This document shows positions 25,384 to 34,500 of a stretch of DNA of 48,694 nucleotides, one piece after another. The position numbers and the translations under genes were made by a program. Source of the stretch: CAZXWN01 sp964644695 [NCBI: uncultured bacterium]. GTDB taxonomy: Bacteria; UBP4; UBA4092. The notes beneath the pieces were generated by a model. The model worked only from the letters and a program-made list of their open reading frames with translations. It ran no database searches and had not been told where the DNA came from. The stretch covers positions 64,456 through 113,149 of the forward strand of contig CAZXWN010000006.1 in the NCBI GenBank assembly GCA_964644695.1, written 5' to 3'. Position 1 is the stretch's first letter. Each line of letters starts with the position of its first letter.

Positions 25384-27681
25384 ATGACTGATTCCAATAA
25401 AGATAACGGTAACCGTAAAAACAGCCTTCTGCGTGGATATTTAACACGACAGAAGGAAGATATGAGCCGTGAAGATGGGTTTGGCTGGTCTGATGCAGTC
25501 AGAATCCGTATTGTGTTGGTGCTAACCTTTTTCGTCCTCCTTATTTTATTCACTCCAGATATATTGCTAACCAGTTATCGTCACAAAGCAGGTGATTTTG
25601 TATCCCGTAATATTGTGGCTCCGTTTTCATTTTCGGTTGAAAATAAAGAAGAAACGGAACGCTTGCGGCGGAGTGCAGAATTAAATGCACCTGCGGTGTA
25701 TGTTTATGACAGTTACACCGATGACCGTATCAAAGACCAATGTTATTCACTTTTATCTACCGCGCGTACGATTACCTTATTGCCTGGACTGACCCGTAAT
25801 GAGAAGCTGGACCGTATTTATGAGCAGGTTGGATTTCCTATCTCTGAGTCTGCGGCAGAAAGCTTGTTGCGGTATCCAGAGTATCGGCAGTTCCGGGAAA
25901 CTCTGAATGAAATATTTGCTTCTTTAGACACGACTCCGGTGATGGCTGATGAAGCCTATACCCAGGCCGCAAATGGTGAAAATATCCAGATTTGGTTGGA
26001 ATCTACTCGACAATTGGTTTCGTTTAATGGGTTCCGTGAGAGTTACGGGACTATTATCTCGCAGTCTATGTTTCGTAAAGAAATACTGGAAGTCACTCAA
26101 AAGAAATTAAACCGGCCTCAAGACCGTGCTGTACGCTTATTAGTCTTAGACATATTTGACCAGATGCTCCAACCCAACCTGGTTCATGATGTGCAACGGT
26201 CAAGCGAGGAACGGCAACGTTATCGTGAACAAGTGAAACCTGTCGCGGAAACAGTCGATAAAGGACAGATTATCGTTCATGCAAATTCTGTAATTACTCC
26301 CATCAACCAAAAGATACTGGATGAATTAAGTAAGAATCGGTGGAAATATGGTTCCTCCATTGTATTAGGTCGTTCCGTTCTGTTGCTCTTGTTTGGATAT
26401 TTTACGGCGCTGTATATGCGGCGATATTACCCGAAATTTAGTGAAGACTTTAACAGTATGGCTCCCGTATGTATGTTGATTGTTATTACAGTGGTTATTA
26501 CCAAACTGATTTTATCCATGGGAGCTTCCCCCTATCTAATCCCTATTGCATCGTTTGCCATGCTGGCAGGTATTTTGTTTGAGATGCGCTTTTCTCTTCT
26601 CTTAAGCATTGAAATGTCGGTCTTTTTAGGTGTCATGCTGGGTTTGGAATCCAAATATGTGTTGGTCTTTATGGCGGCAGTTACTGTTGCATCGTTTGCC
26701 GTAACACATATCCTGCGGCGAACGGATATTCTCCGGGCTGGATTGTTGGTCAGTTTGTTTCATCTCATCGGAATTGTGGCGATTTTCTTTTTTGATCACC
26801 CCTTGTACTCGGTTTTTACCGGTAAATGGGAGGGGCTCGGTTTTGACCTGATATCGGGTGTATTAAATGGCCTTTTATGTTATGCCGTAACCCTGGCCTT
26901 TGTTCCTTTGTTTGAATGGATGTTTAATCTGACGACGGATGTGAAACTGCTGGAATTTACGGACCCACGGGCTCCGGCCCTCCAGCGATTGGAAGAAGAA
27001 GCACCTGGAACCTATCAACATAGTTTGAACTTGGGACAGCTGGCAGAGGCTGCTGCTAACGCCATTGGATCCAATGCGTTATTGTGTCGCATTAGCGGAT
27101 ATTACCAGGATATCGGTAAAATATTAAAGCCGGAATATTTTGTTGAGAATCAAGCTAATGAGGATGAGCGAAAGTTACACGATAAACTCACGCCTAATAT
27201 GAGTTGCTTGATTATTAAAAATCATGTCAAATACGGTATTGAGTTGGCATGGGAATATAAGCTTCCACCGCCGGTGATTGATATTATTGCGCAGCATCAT
27301 GGGACAACCCTGATGAATTATTTTTATAATAAAGCGATTGAGGAAGCCAAAGAAAATGGTGTAGATATATCAGAGATAAATGAAGATGATTTCAGATATC
27401 CAGGACCTAAACCTCAAACGAAAGAGGCCGCAATCGTCATGTTGGCTGATAGTATTGAGGCTGCCGTAACGTCCTTAAGGTATCCCACACCAGGATCTAT
27501 ACAGTCTATGGTTCATAAGGTTATTAATGATAAATTTAACGACGAACAATTAATTGAATGCGATATCACCATGCGTGAATTGGAACTTATCCGGGAATCG
27601 CTGGTGAGGACCTTATTAAGCAAGTATCATCGCCGAATAGCGTATCCGGATAATCCCAGCACAAAAGGAGAAAAGAAATAA
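25384..27681 (+). CDS. 7TM-HD membrane protein (PgpH/YqfF-like) with altered HD motif
   Basis: 765 residues. Residue layout: N-terminal helix (about 41-62), a long extracellular 7TMR-HDED domain (about 65-320), seven membrane helices (about 325-515), then a cytoplasmic HD domain. Known members hydrolyse cyclic di-AMP. Conserved: PGTYQHSL (H546), H614 in IIKNHVKYG, QHHGTT (638-639), FRYPGPKPQ and LADSIEAA (D689). The normal YYHDIGK reads YYQDIGK, so the histidine of the HD pair is glutamine Q575 (codon CAG at 27106-27108) while D576 remains. The reading frame is otherwise perfect. It may have changed or lost its hydrolase function yet still sense ligand. It overlaps ybeY by one base (TAATG). 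Confidence 0.93.
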   Translation: MTDSNKDNGNRKNSLLRGYLTRQKEDMSREDGFGWSDAVRIRIVLVLTFFVLLILFTPDILLTSYRHKAGDFVSRNIVAPFSFSVENKEETERLRRSAELNAPAVYVYDSYTDDRIKDQCYSLLSTARTITLLPGLTRNEKLDRIYEQVGFPISESAAESLLRYPEYRQFRETLNEIFASLDTTPVMADEAYTQAANGENIQIWLESTRQLVSFNGFRESYGTIISQSMFRKEILEVTQKKLNRPQDRAVRLLVLDIFDQMLQPNLVHDVQRSSEERQRYREQVKPVAETVDKGQIIVHANSVITPINQKILDELSKNRWKYGSSIVLGRSVLLLLFGYFTALYMRRYYPKFSEDFNSMAPVCMLIVITVVITKLILSMGASPYLIPIASFAMLAGILFEMRFSLLLSIEMSVFLGVMLGLESKYVLVFMAAVTVASFAVTHILRRTDILRAGLLVSLFHLIGIVAIFFFDHPLYSVFTGKWEGLGFDLISGVLNGLLCYAVTLAFVPLFEWMFNLTTDVKLLEFTDPRAPALQRLEEEAPGTYQHSLNLGQLAEAAANAIGSNALLCRISGYYQDIGKILKPEYFVENQANEDERKLHDKLTPNMSCLIIKNHVKYGIELAWEYKLPPPVIDIIAQHHGTTLMNYFYNKAIEEAKENGVDISEINEDDFRYPGPKPQTKEAAIVMLADSIEAAVTSLRYPTPGSIQSMVHKVINDKFNDEQLIECDITMRELELIRESLVRTLLSKYHRRIAYPDNPSTKGEKK

Positions 27682-28154
27682 TGGGTGTTAAACAGAAGTT
27701 TAATTTTGGAAACATGAAAATTGAGGTTCGTGCAATTGATGGTTTGATATTGCCCTTACGGACTCGCCCCATTCTCAGGACTACGGCAGGACGCGTGATG
27801 GCATTAGAAAATCTCACTGACCGAGAACTGGATGTCTTATTAACAACGGATTTACATATCCAGAAATTGAGTAAGACGTATCTGAAGAAAGACCATACCA
27901 CCGATGTAATGGCGTTCTCCCAAGACGATGAAAAATATCTTGGCGATATCGTTATTTCCGTAGAGACTGCTATGCGGCAGGCCCAGGACTATGGTCACGA
28001 TCTTTTAACGGAGCTCCAGTATTTACTGATTCATGGAATCCTTCATTTAATGGGCTTTAATGATGATAAGCCTGCGAATCGGAAAGCCATGAGAACCAAG
28101 GAAAAAGAAATTCTTGATAAACTTGAAATTATTGCTCATCCAGAAGAAGGTTGA
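27681..28154 (+). CDS. ybeY: endoribonuclease YbeY-like, third zinc ligand changed
   Basis: 157 residues, usual size. YbeY is a metal-dependent RNase needed for 16S rRNA 3' processing and ribosome quality control. LSKTYLKKDHTTDVMAFS and YLGDIVIS match the family. The metal motif is normally HGxLHLxGYDH; here it is HGILHLMGFND: H118 and H122 stay, but the third ligand is D128 (codon GAT at 28062-28064). An aspartate can still bind metal, so activity is possible. The N-terminus has about ten extra residues before the usual strand; the ATG at 27681 overlaps the previous stop, and an ATG at 27714 is an alternative start. Confidence 0.92.
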   Translation: MGVKQKFNFGNMKIEVRAIDGLILPLRTRPILRTTAGRVMALENLTDRELDVLLTTDLHIQKLSKTYLKKDHTTDVMAFSQDDEKYLGDIVISVETAMRQAQDYGHDLLTELQYLLIHGILHLMGFNDDKPANRKAMRTKEKEILDKLEIIAHPEEG

Positions 28155-28159
28155 TTTCA

Positions 28160-29059
28160 TTGTCTGAAGGATTCACACATAAATCTGGCTATATAGGCAT
28201 AGTTGGAAAACCAAATGCGGGGAAAAGTACCCTGTTAAATTATCTGGTTGGCCAAAAACTGGCTATTACTTCACCGAAACCACAAACCACCCGGCACCGG
28301 ACTCTGGGAATATTGACCACAGACGATTATCAGATGGTGTTCATTGATACTCCCGGTATTCATACACCCAAGGACCAGCTTCATCAATTTATGAAGCAGG
28401 AAGTAGACACAACTTTGGATGATGTGGATGTGGTGTTGTTTTTAGCGGATCCCACCAGTCCTCCGGATGATGATGACCTGTTGGCACTGGAATATCTAAA
28501 AAAACAGAGGAAACCGGCAGTCTTTGCCTTTAATAAATCAGATATGAAATCCACTCCCAACACGGAGTTATATGGTGACATCCTGGATCGTTTTCCGGTT
28601 ATCCATATTTCTGCATTGAAAGGGACCGGGTGTGATGAGCTTCTGGACAAAATCCTGAATTTATTACCCGCCGGGCCGAAGTATTTTGATGAAGAAACTG
28701 TTACAGACAGGTCGGAAAGATTTATTGTCAGTGAATTGATTCGTGAACAGATTTATAACTTGTTTGAGAAGGAAATTCCTTACAGTGTGGCGGTCGTTAC
28801 CGAGGAAGTAAAAGACCGTGGGGATGGGATGACTTATATTCAAGCCACAATTCATGTCGAAAAAGATTCCCAAAAGGGTATAATAATTGGCAGTGGCGGT
28901 CGAATGTTGAAGAAAATCGGTCAACAGGCGAGAGCGGATATTGAAGAAATGCTGGGTACGAAGGTTTACCTTGAACTTTGGGTAAAAGTAAAGAAAAATT
29001 GGCGGCGGGATAACTCTCTGTTACACCAGCTGGGAATGGATATCATAAAGAAAAAATGA
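28160..29059 (+). CDS. era: GTPase Era
   Basis: 299 residues from the TTG at 28160. GAAGG at 28146-28150 is nine bases before this codon; a TTG at 28151 directly touches that site and is less likely. Era binds the 3' end of 16S rRNA during 30S assembly. G1 GKPNAGKST, switch TTRHRT, G3 DTPG, G4 NKSD and the G5-like SALKG are all present, then the C-terminal KH domain with GIIIGSGGRMLKKIG and the typical LWVKVKKNWR end. Being directly downstream of ybeY, in the same pathway, makes sense. Confidence 0.96.
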   Translation: MSEGFTHKSGYIGIVGKPNAGKSTLLNYLVGQKLAITSPKPQTTRHRTLGILTTDDYQMVFIDTPGIHTPKDQLHQFMKQEVDTTLDDVDVVLFLADPTSPPDDDDLLALEYLKKQRKPAVFAFNKSDMKSTPNTELYGDILDRFPVIHISALKGTGCDELLDKILNLLPAGPKYFDEETVTDRSERFIVSELIREQIYNLFEKEIPYSVAVVTEEVKDRGDGMTYIQATIHVEKDSQKGIIIGSGGRMLKKIGQQARADIEEMLGTKVYLELWVKVKKNWRRDNSLLHQLGMDIIKKK

Positions 29060-29256
29060 AAATACTATACTTTTGCATGATATGGATTGGAGTGGCCCTG
29101 GCCAGTTATGGGTTTGGGGGTGTGATTGATAATCGAGTTTCCCGGCAAACCCTGAGATCTCTCCTGCTGTTGATTGGTGTTCTGTGTATTGGTTTTGGGC
29201 TGTTAATGTACCATGTCCCCGGATTCTTCTCAACCTCCGTGCCGACCGTACCCTGA
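29056..29256 (+). CDS. small two-helix membrane protein, unknown
   Basis: 66 residues; the ATG overlaps the era stop (ATGA), a sign of real translational coupling. Two hydrophobic helices (about 4-24 and 34-51) are joined by a short basic loop with NRVSRQTLR. I recognise no family. It may be co-regulated with era by position only. Confidence 0.6.
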   Translation: MKILYFCMIWIGVALASYGFGGVIDNRVSRQTLRSLLLLIGVLCIGFGLLMYHVPGFFSTSVPTVP

Positions 29257-29291
29257 TTAAACCTCTATCTGAATTTTGTCAGAGGCTAGTC

Positions 29292-30287
29292 TTATTTTTT
29301 CTGATGCAGATTCTTGTACGATGAACCGATGATATCCCAAACCTTTGGAGAATCATCACACCGTAAATGAGACATCTGACCACAGGCTCGATAAGCCCAT
29401 GTACAAATATTGCGGATGCCGCAATCATAGGCCGTCTGGATGGCCTTGGATACTTCATCTTCTTTCCCTTTAACAATCTTGAAGCCCTGAATCCAAATCT
29501 GACCTTCTTTATTGTGTTTCCCTGCACACTCCATAATTCGTTCAGAAAAGAATCGAACCATTTCTTCCGGGTCTCCACCCCAGAGCCAGTAAGGGTCAGT
29601 TCCGATAATATCCAGTTCCGGGATAGATGCGAATCGTTCCCAGGTTTCCAATGTATCCCGGTAGGGAAGAAGGCAAATACAGTTCCTGACATGGGGTTTA
29701 TATTCCTTTACCGTGATGCACATTTCTCTTAAAAAGTTATAAAGAGATTCGGCTTGGAATTGCTTGACCTCCGGTGTTTTTACTAAAGGGAGAGGTTCTC
29801 CAAACTGAGCCTGATACATTTCCTGACAGACATTACAACGGCAGGCCCAATAATCTCTGGGGTCTCCGCACCAACCCGGAAGATAAAAATGTGGCTCGTC
29901 CCAAAAGGCAACGTCTGCGCCGGTATCTAATGCAGTCCGAATCCAATCTTTCATGAATTCTCGAAATTTAGGCTGGTTAGGGCAGGCCATCCCCAGTATC
30001 TTTCCATCCATTCGGATTTGAGAGGTTTCCAGATTTTTCGGGACCCATCTCCAGTCTGCTTCCCCACCAAAAACTCCACCGACGGCCCAGGGGTCTATAT
30101 ATACTTCCAATCCAGCGTCGTGGCTTGCAGCGACAATATCTTTCATGGAGTCCTTATAAAAGAAATAATCATTTTCACTGAAGCAATGTAAAACAGAATT
30201 GCAATGATGTTCTTTCATATCCTTTAAGTCAGACAGATAATGGTCTAACATTCTGTTTCCAAAGTAACTCGTTCCAGTAGTCAGCAT
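29292..30287 (-). CDS. TIM-barrel glycoside-hydrolase-like cytoplasmic protein, unknown
   Basis: 331 residues, no signal peptide. It begins with a (beta/alpha) pattern (YLSDLKDMKEHHCNSVLHCF, AGLEVYIDPWAVGG, ADVAFWDEPHFYLPGW, LDIIGTDPYWLWGG, GQIWIQGFKIV), much like the catalytic barrels of glycosidases. The FWDEPHF strand end carries an acidic residue pair of the kind seen in active sites. A cysteine cluster (WACRCNVCQEMYQAQFG, about 142-158) resembles the C-x-C-x-x-C loop of some barrel hydrolases and may bind a metal. It is flanked by the palindromic repeat at 30352-30402 upstream. The enzyme activity is not known; I would not name a substrate. Confidence 0.65.
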   Translation of the reverse strand: MLTTGTSYFGNRMLDHYLSDLKDMKEHHCNSVLHCFSENDYFFYKDSMKDIVAASHDAGLEVYIDPWAVGGVFGGEADWRWVPKNLETSQIRMDGKILGMACPNQPKFREFMKDWIRTALDTGADVAFWDEPHFYLPGWCGDPRDYWACRCNVCQEMYQAQFGEPLPLVKTPEVKQFQAESLYNFLREMCITVKEYKPHVRNCICLLPYRDTLETWERFASIPELDIIGTDPYWLWGGDPEEMVRFFSERIMECAGKHNKEGQIWIQGFKIVKGKEDEVSKAIQTAYDCGIRNICTWAYRACGQMSHLRCDDSPKVWDIIGSSYKNLHQKK

Positions 30288-30351
30288 AAGTTATCCTCGT
30301 AAATAAAAGATGAGAATCATTCTATCATCAGTTTTAACAATGAGATACCTA

Positions 30352-30402
30352 AAACGAACCATCCACGGAGCTATTCCGAGCAGCTCCGTGGATGATTCGT
30401 TT
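30352..30402 (+). repeat. dispersed palindromic repeat, family 1, copy B
   Basis: The best-preserved copy: AAACGAA, CC, ATCCACGGAGCT (30361-30372), ATTCCGAGC, AGCTCCGTGGAT (30382-30393), GA, TTCGTTT (30396-30402). Both the 12-base inner arms and 7-base outer arms pair perfectly. It lies between the promoter side of the TIM-barrel gene and the end of ftsY. Confidence 0.85.
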
Positions 30403-30450
30403 AAGATTTGATTTTAAAATAGGTTGGAATGTTTAATGACACTGATAAAA

Positions 30451-31530
30451 TTAGATATCAAACAGGGCTTTGACGAAATCTCCGGCATGGAAGGTCCGTA
30501 AATCATCAATCCCTTCACCCACACCGATTAGTTTAACGGGTAGTTTCATTTCATCCGCCAGGGTAATCACAATACCCCCTTTAGCGGTTCCATCAAGTTT
30601 GGTCAAAATAATCCCTGAGAGGGGAACTGCCTCTGCAAAGATTTTGGCTTGTTGCAGCGCATTTTGTCCGGTGGTGGCATCCAGAACCAGGAGTATTTCC
30701 CGGGGACAGTCACTTGCTTCCCGGTCGAGGACTCGGCCAATCTTGCGAAGTTCTTCCATCAAATTGGATTTGGTGTGAAGTCGTCCTGCCGTATCAATCA
30801 AAAGGATATCTGAATGACGGGCCTTGGCTGCTGTACAACCATCAAACACAACGGCTGCAGGGTCTGCACCGTGGGCATGCTTAATAATGGGAACACCGGC
30901 TCTCTCTGCCCAGACATCCAATTGTTCAATTGCTGCTGCCCGGAATGTATCTGCCGCAGCAATGACTACTTTTTTCTGGTCTTCTTTGAACATTTTGGCA
31001 ATCTTGCCGCAGGCGGTTGTTTTCCCCGTACCATTGACACCAACCAGCATGATAACGCCCAGGCCGGCATCCTTTCCCACTGTCAAAGGTTTGTCCACCT
31101 CAGCTAAGATGCCGTTGATTTTATTGATCAATTCCTGCTGTAACTCTTCGGGAGTCTGGATAGACCCTGATTTAAGTTTTTTCCTCAGGTAATCCAGAAT
31201 ATCCATGGTGGTGGAGACGCCTAAATCACTGGTGATTAGAATTTCTTCCAATCGTTCCAGCATTTCTTCATCCAGTTTTCCCCCGCCGAAAAATAAGTCG
31301 TTGATACGTTTGGACAATAAATTCCGAGTCGCAGTCAAACCACTCTTGAGTTTACTAAACCAACCATTACCGGTAGAGGGTTTCGCGGGTGGTTCCGGGA
31401 TGGGGATAGATGAAGCCTCTACTGATTTACTATCGTTATCAGGTGCAGATAGAGGAACCTGCTCCGTGCTGGGAGCAGGCTGGGATACAGATTCATTTTC
31501 TTTTTTCTTGAACAGGTCAAATATTCCCAT
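30451..31530 (-). CDS. ftsY: signal recognition particle receptor FtsY
   Basis: 359 residues. The N-terminal 55 residues are acidic and proline-rich (the membrane-binding A domain), then the N domain (about 56-150) and the GTPase G domain. G1 GVNGTGKTT (164-172), DTFRAAAIEQL, ADPAAVVFDG, DTAGRLHTKSNLMEEL, TKLDGTAKGG and GVGEGIDDLRTF are intact. FtsY docks ribosome-SRP complexes to the membrane for co-translational insertion. It starts 18 bases after the smc stop on the same strand, so smc-ftsY is an operon; this pairing is known from many bacteria. Confidence 0.96.
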   Translation of the reverse strand: MGIFDLFKKKENESVSQPAPSTEQVPLSAPDNDSKSVEASSIPIPEPPAKPSTGNGWFSKLKSGLTATRNLLSKRINDLFFGGGKLDEEMLERLEEILITSDLGVSTTMDILDYLRKKLKSGSIQTPEELQQELINKINGILAEVDKPLTVGKDAGLGVIMLVGVNGTGKTTACGKIAKMFKEDQKKVVIAAADTFRAAAIEQLDVWAERAGVPIIKHAHGADPAAVVFDGCTAAKARHSDILLIDTAGRLHTKSNLMEELRKIGRVLDREASDCPREILLVLDATTGQNALQQAKIFAEAVPLSGIILTKLDGTAKGGIVITLADEMKLPVKLIGVGEGIDDLRTFHAGDFVKALFDI

Positions 31531-31548
31531 GTAGGGGATATACTCCTT

Positions 31549-34500
31549 TTATTCGGCTGCGGGTGTGGCAGGTCCTTTTAAACTGTCCTGATTGAAATTC
31601 ATGGAGGCCAGTGTCTCGTCATCATAAAGTGCTTCACCCGTTACTTTGACCGCCACAACTTTGGATACACCGGGTTCTTCCATGGTGACACCGTAAAGAT
31701 TTGTTGCTGCTTCCATAGTGCGTTTATTGTGGGTGATAACCAGGAACTGGGACCGGTCAACCATTTCTTTCAGCATATCTGTGAACCGTCCGATATTCAT
31801 ATCATCCAGCGGTGCATCAATTTCGTCGAGAACACAAAGAGGTGCTGGTTTTAATAAGTAAATCGAGAACAGTAATGCAATGGCGGAAAGGGCTTTTTCA
31901 CCACCTGACAGTAAGGTGATATTTTGCAGGTTTTTGCCTGGAGGTTGAACGATAACATCAATCCCTGATTCCAGCGGGTTTTCTTCATCCACCATAATCA
32001 GCCGGGCATTACCACCTCGGAACAGGTGACGGAAGACTTCATGGAAATTCCGCTGGGCGGCATTGAAGGTGTCCACAAATAAATCTTTGGTCGTCGAGTT
32101 GATATGGTTGATAGTGGCACGCAGTGAGGAGATAGCCGTCTTGGCATCTTCTTCCTGGGTCTTCAGCTGTTCATACCGTTTTTGAGCTTCTTCATACTCT
32201 TCTATGGCGCTGAAGTTAACGGGTCCAATCTTAGCAATCTTCTGCTTGAGTTCATTGATCCGGTTATTGACTACCGCTGTATCAGTTAAGTCCACATCTT
32301 CTTCTAACTCGATGGGCTCCGCCACATCCAGATGGTAAGTTTCCTGTATTCTCTGGCGGAGATTATCAATTTTCCAGGTGAATTCATTGACCTGGATTTC
32401 CAGTTCATGAACTTCATTAAAGACCTGCGATTGGTCACGGCGTAACTCAGCCAAGGTCCTCGATAATTCATTGATTTTATCTTCTGCCTGTTGCTTTTCA
32501 GTGGTTAATTCCTGCAGTGTTTTTTCGAGTTTAGCCTTCAGCTCATCCAGTTCTGTTTTATGTGTCTGTGACTGGGTGATGAGTTCTTGTGAATCCGCTT
32601 TCTTTTTCTCATTCTGTTGTTTTTGCTGATATTTTTGCTGCAGGAGGCTGTTCTGTGAGGCTAGTGCATTAGCAGCCTGTGATACCTGTTGTTGAATGTT
32701 TTTGAACTGATTTTCCAGTGTGGCTAATTCTACCTGGAGCCGGGTAATCATTTCCCCCTGGCTTTCCCGTTTCTGGTTTATTTCAACAACCGAGGACCGC
32801 CATGATTCAACCTGTTGATTGGCAGTCTGAACTTCTTCTTCCAATCGTTTTAATTCAGCCTGAAGTTGGCCTTGGCGATTTCTCTGCCGGTCTTCTTCCG
32901 ATTGGCTGTTGGTCTTGGAGGTTTGTAGCTGCCCTATTTCTCTTTCCAGGTTTCGCTGTTGCCCGGTCAGGGACTCAACATCCCGTTGAGCACCGGCTCT
33001 TTGTATTTCCTGTTCATGAGCCTGCCGTTGCTGTTCATTCCGTTCTTTTTCCAGTTCGGCATTTTTCTGGTCACACAGGGAAATCTGTTCCTGGATGGAT
33101 TTAACTTTTTGTTCTAACTGAGTAATTAAAGTGGCTAATGAGGATATCTCACGGTCCTGAGCTAACAATCCGGTGGTTTTAACTGAACCCCCTGTAATCG
33201 CTCCGTAAGTCGTGACCCGTTCACCGGAAAGAGTAACAAACTCGCCGTTAAAATTACCCTGCCGAGTAAGACTCAAGGCCGTATCTAAATCTTTTACAAT
33301 AAGAGTATTTCCCAGCAGATGCCGGATAATAGGTTCATATCCCTGGTCGCATTTTACCAGGTCAGAGGCTCGCCCCATGACCCCTTCTGATTGAAGAAGT
33401 GAACTGTCAATCGTCGGATTGGAAATATCTTTGACCAGGTCCAGAGATAAAAGCGTTGCACTGCCTTTTTTGTTTTGCTGCAGGAAATCCAGTGCTGATT
33501 TGGCTCCACTCACCGTATCTGTTACAAGATAATTCAGGGCATTCCCCAGTGCTGTTTCAATCGCCACATCATACTGTGCTTCTGTATGGATGAGGCTGGC
33601 TATGGGTGCATTGATTCCTGAACACTGCGACTGGTTGGCCTTCTTGGCCTGCAGTAAGCTTTTGGTTCCAGATTGATACCCTTCGAAAGATTCCTTGAGG
33701 GCAATTAATGAGTTTCTTCGGCTCTGCCGATTCCCCAGTTCTTGCCGTACCTGGTCAAGGTCTTTGAAGTGTTGTGTCTTTTGGGTTCGGACTTCATTGA
33801 TTTGCTGATTGTATTGATTGATCAGGTTCTGGCATTGCTTGATACTTGTATCAAATCCTGCCACCCGGTCTTTTGCGCTTTGAACTTTGGATTGAACATC
33901 AACAATAACCTGTTCTTTCTCGGTCAGGTTTCTGGATAATTCGTTCCGACGAGTTTCAATGCTGATGAGATTTGCACCGATGGCACCTAGTTCTACCTGG
34001 AGTTTGGCGGAGCGTTCATTCTTCTGCCGGATATCATTTAAACCCTGTTGTATGGAGTTTTCCACTCGGCGAAGGTCGCCCACAATGGCATTCAGGCTCT
34101 GCTGATGTTCCGTGATAACTTGTCGCTGCCGGGCAATCTGTGCCGTGAATTCATTCTGCTGCTGTACGAATCCGTCTTTCTGTCCCTGTAATTCATCACG
34201 TCGTTGCTCTAAATCTCGAATTTCAGTCGCCAGTCCATTTAGAGTTTCTTCGGCATTAGTGATGACTGATTGGGCTATTTTTATCTGGGATTCCAGTCGT
34301 TCGGTTTGACTTTCGGTATCGAACTTCTGTTGTCTGTTTTGGGAGAGGAGAGTATCGATCTCATTTGTGCGATGACGGGATTCATCCAGGCTTTTTTCGG
34401 AAGTTTCAATGCCGAGAGTCATCTCCGTATTTTTTTTGCGGGCGGATTCGAGCTTGTCAGACATCTCTTTGTGAATGGAAGACATCCGATCAAACTCCTG

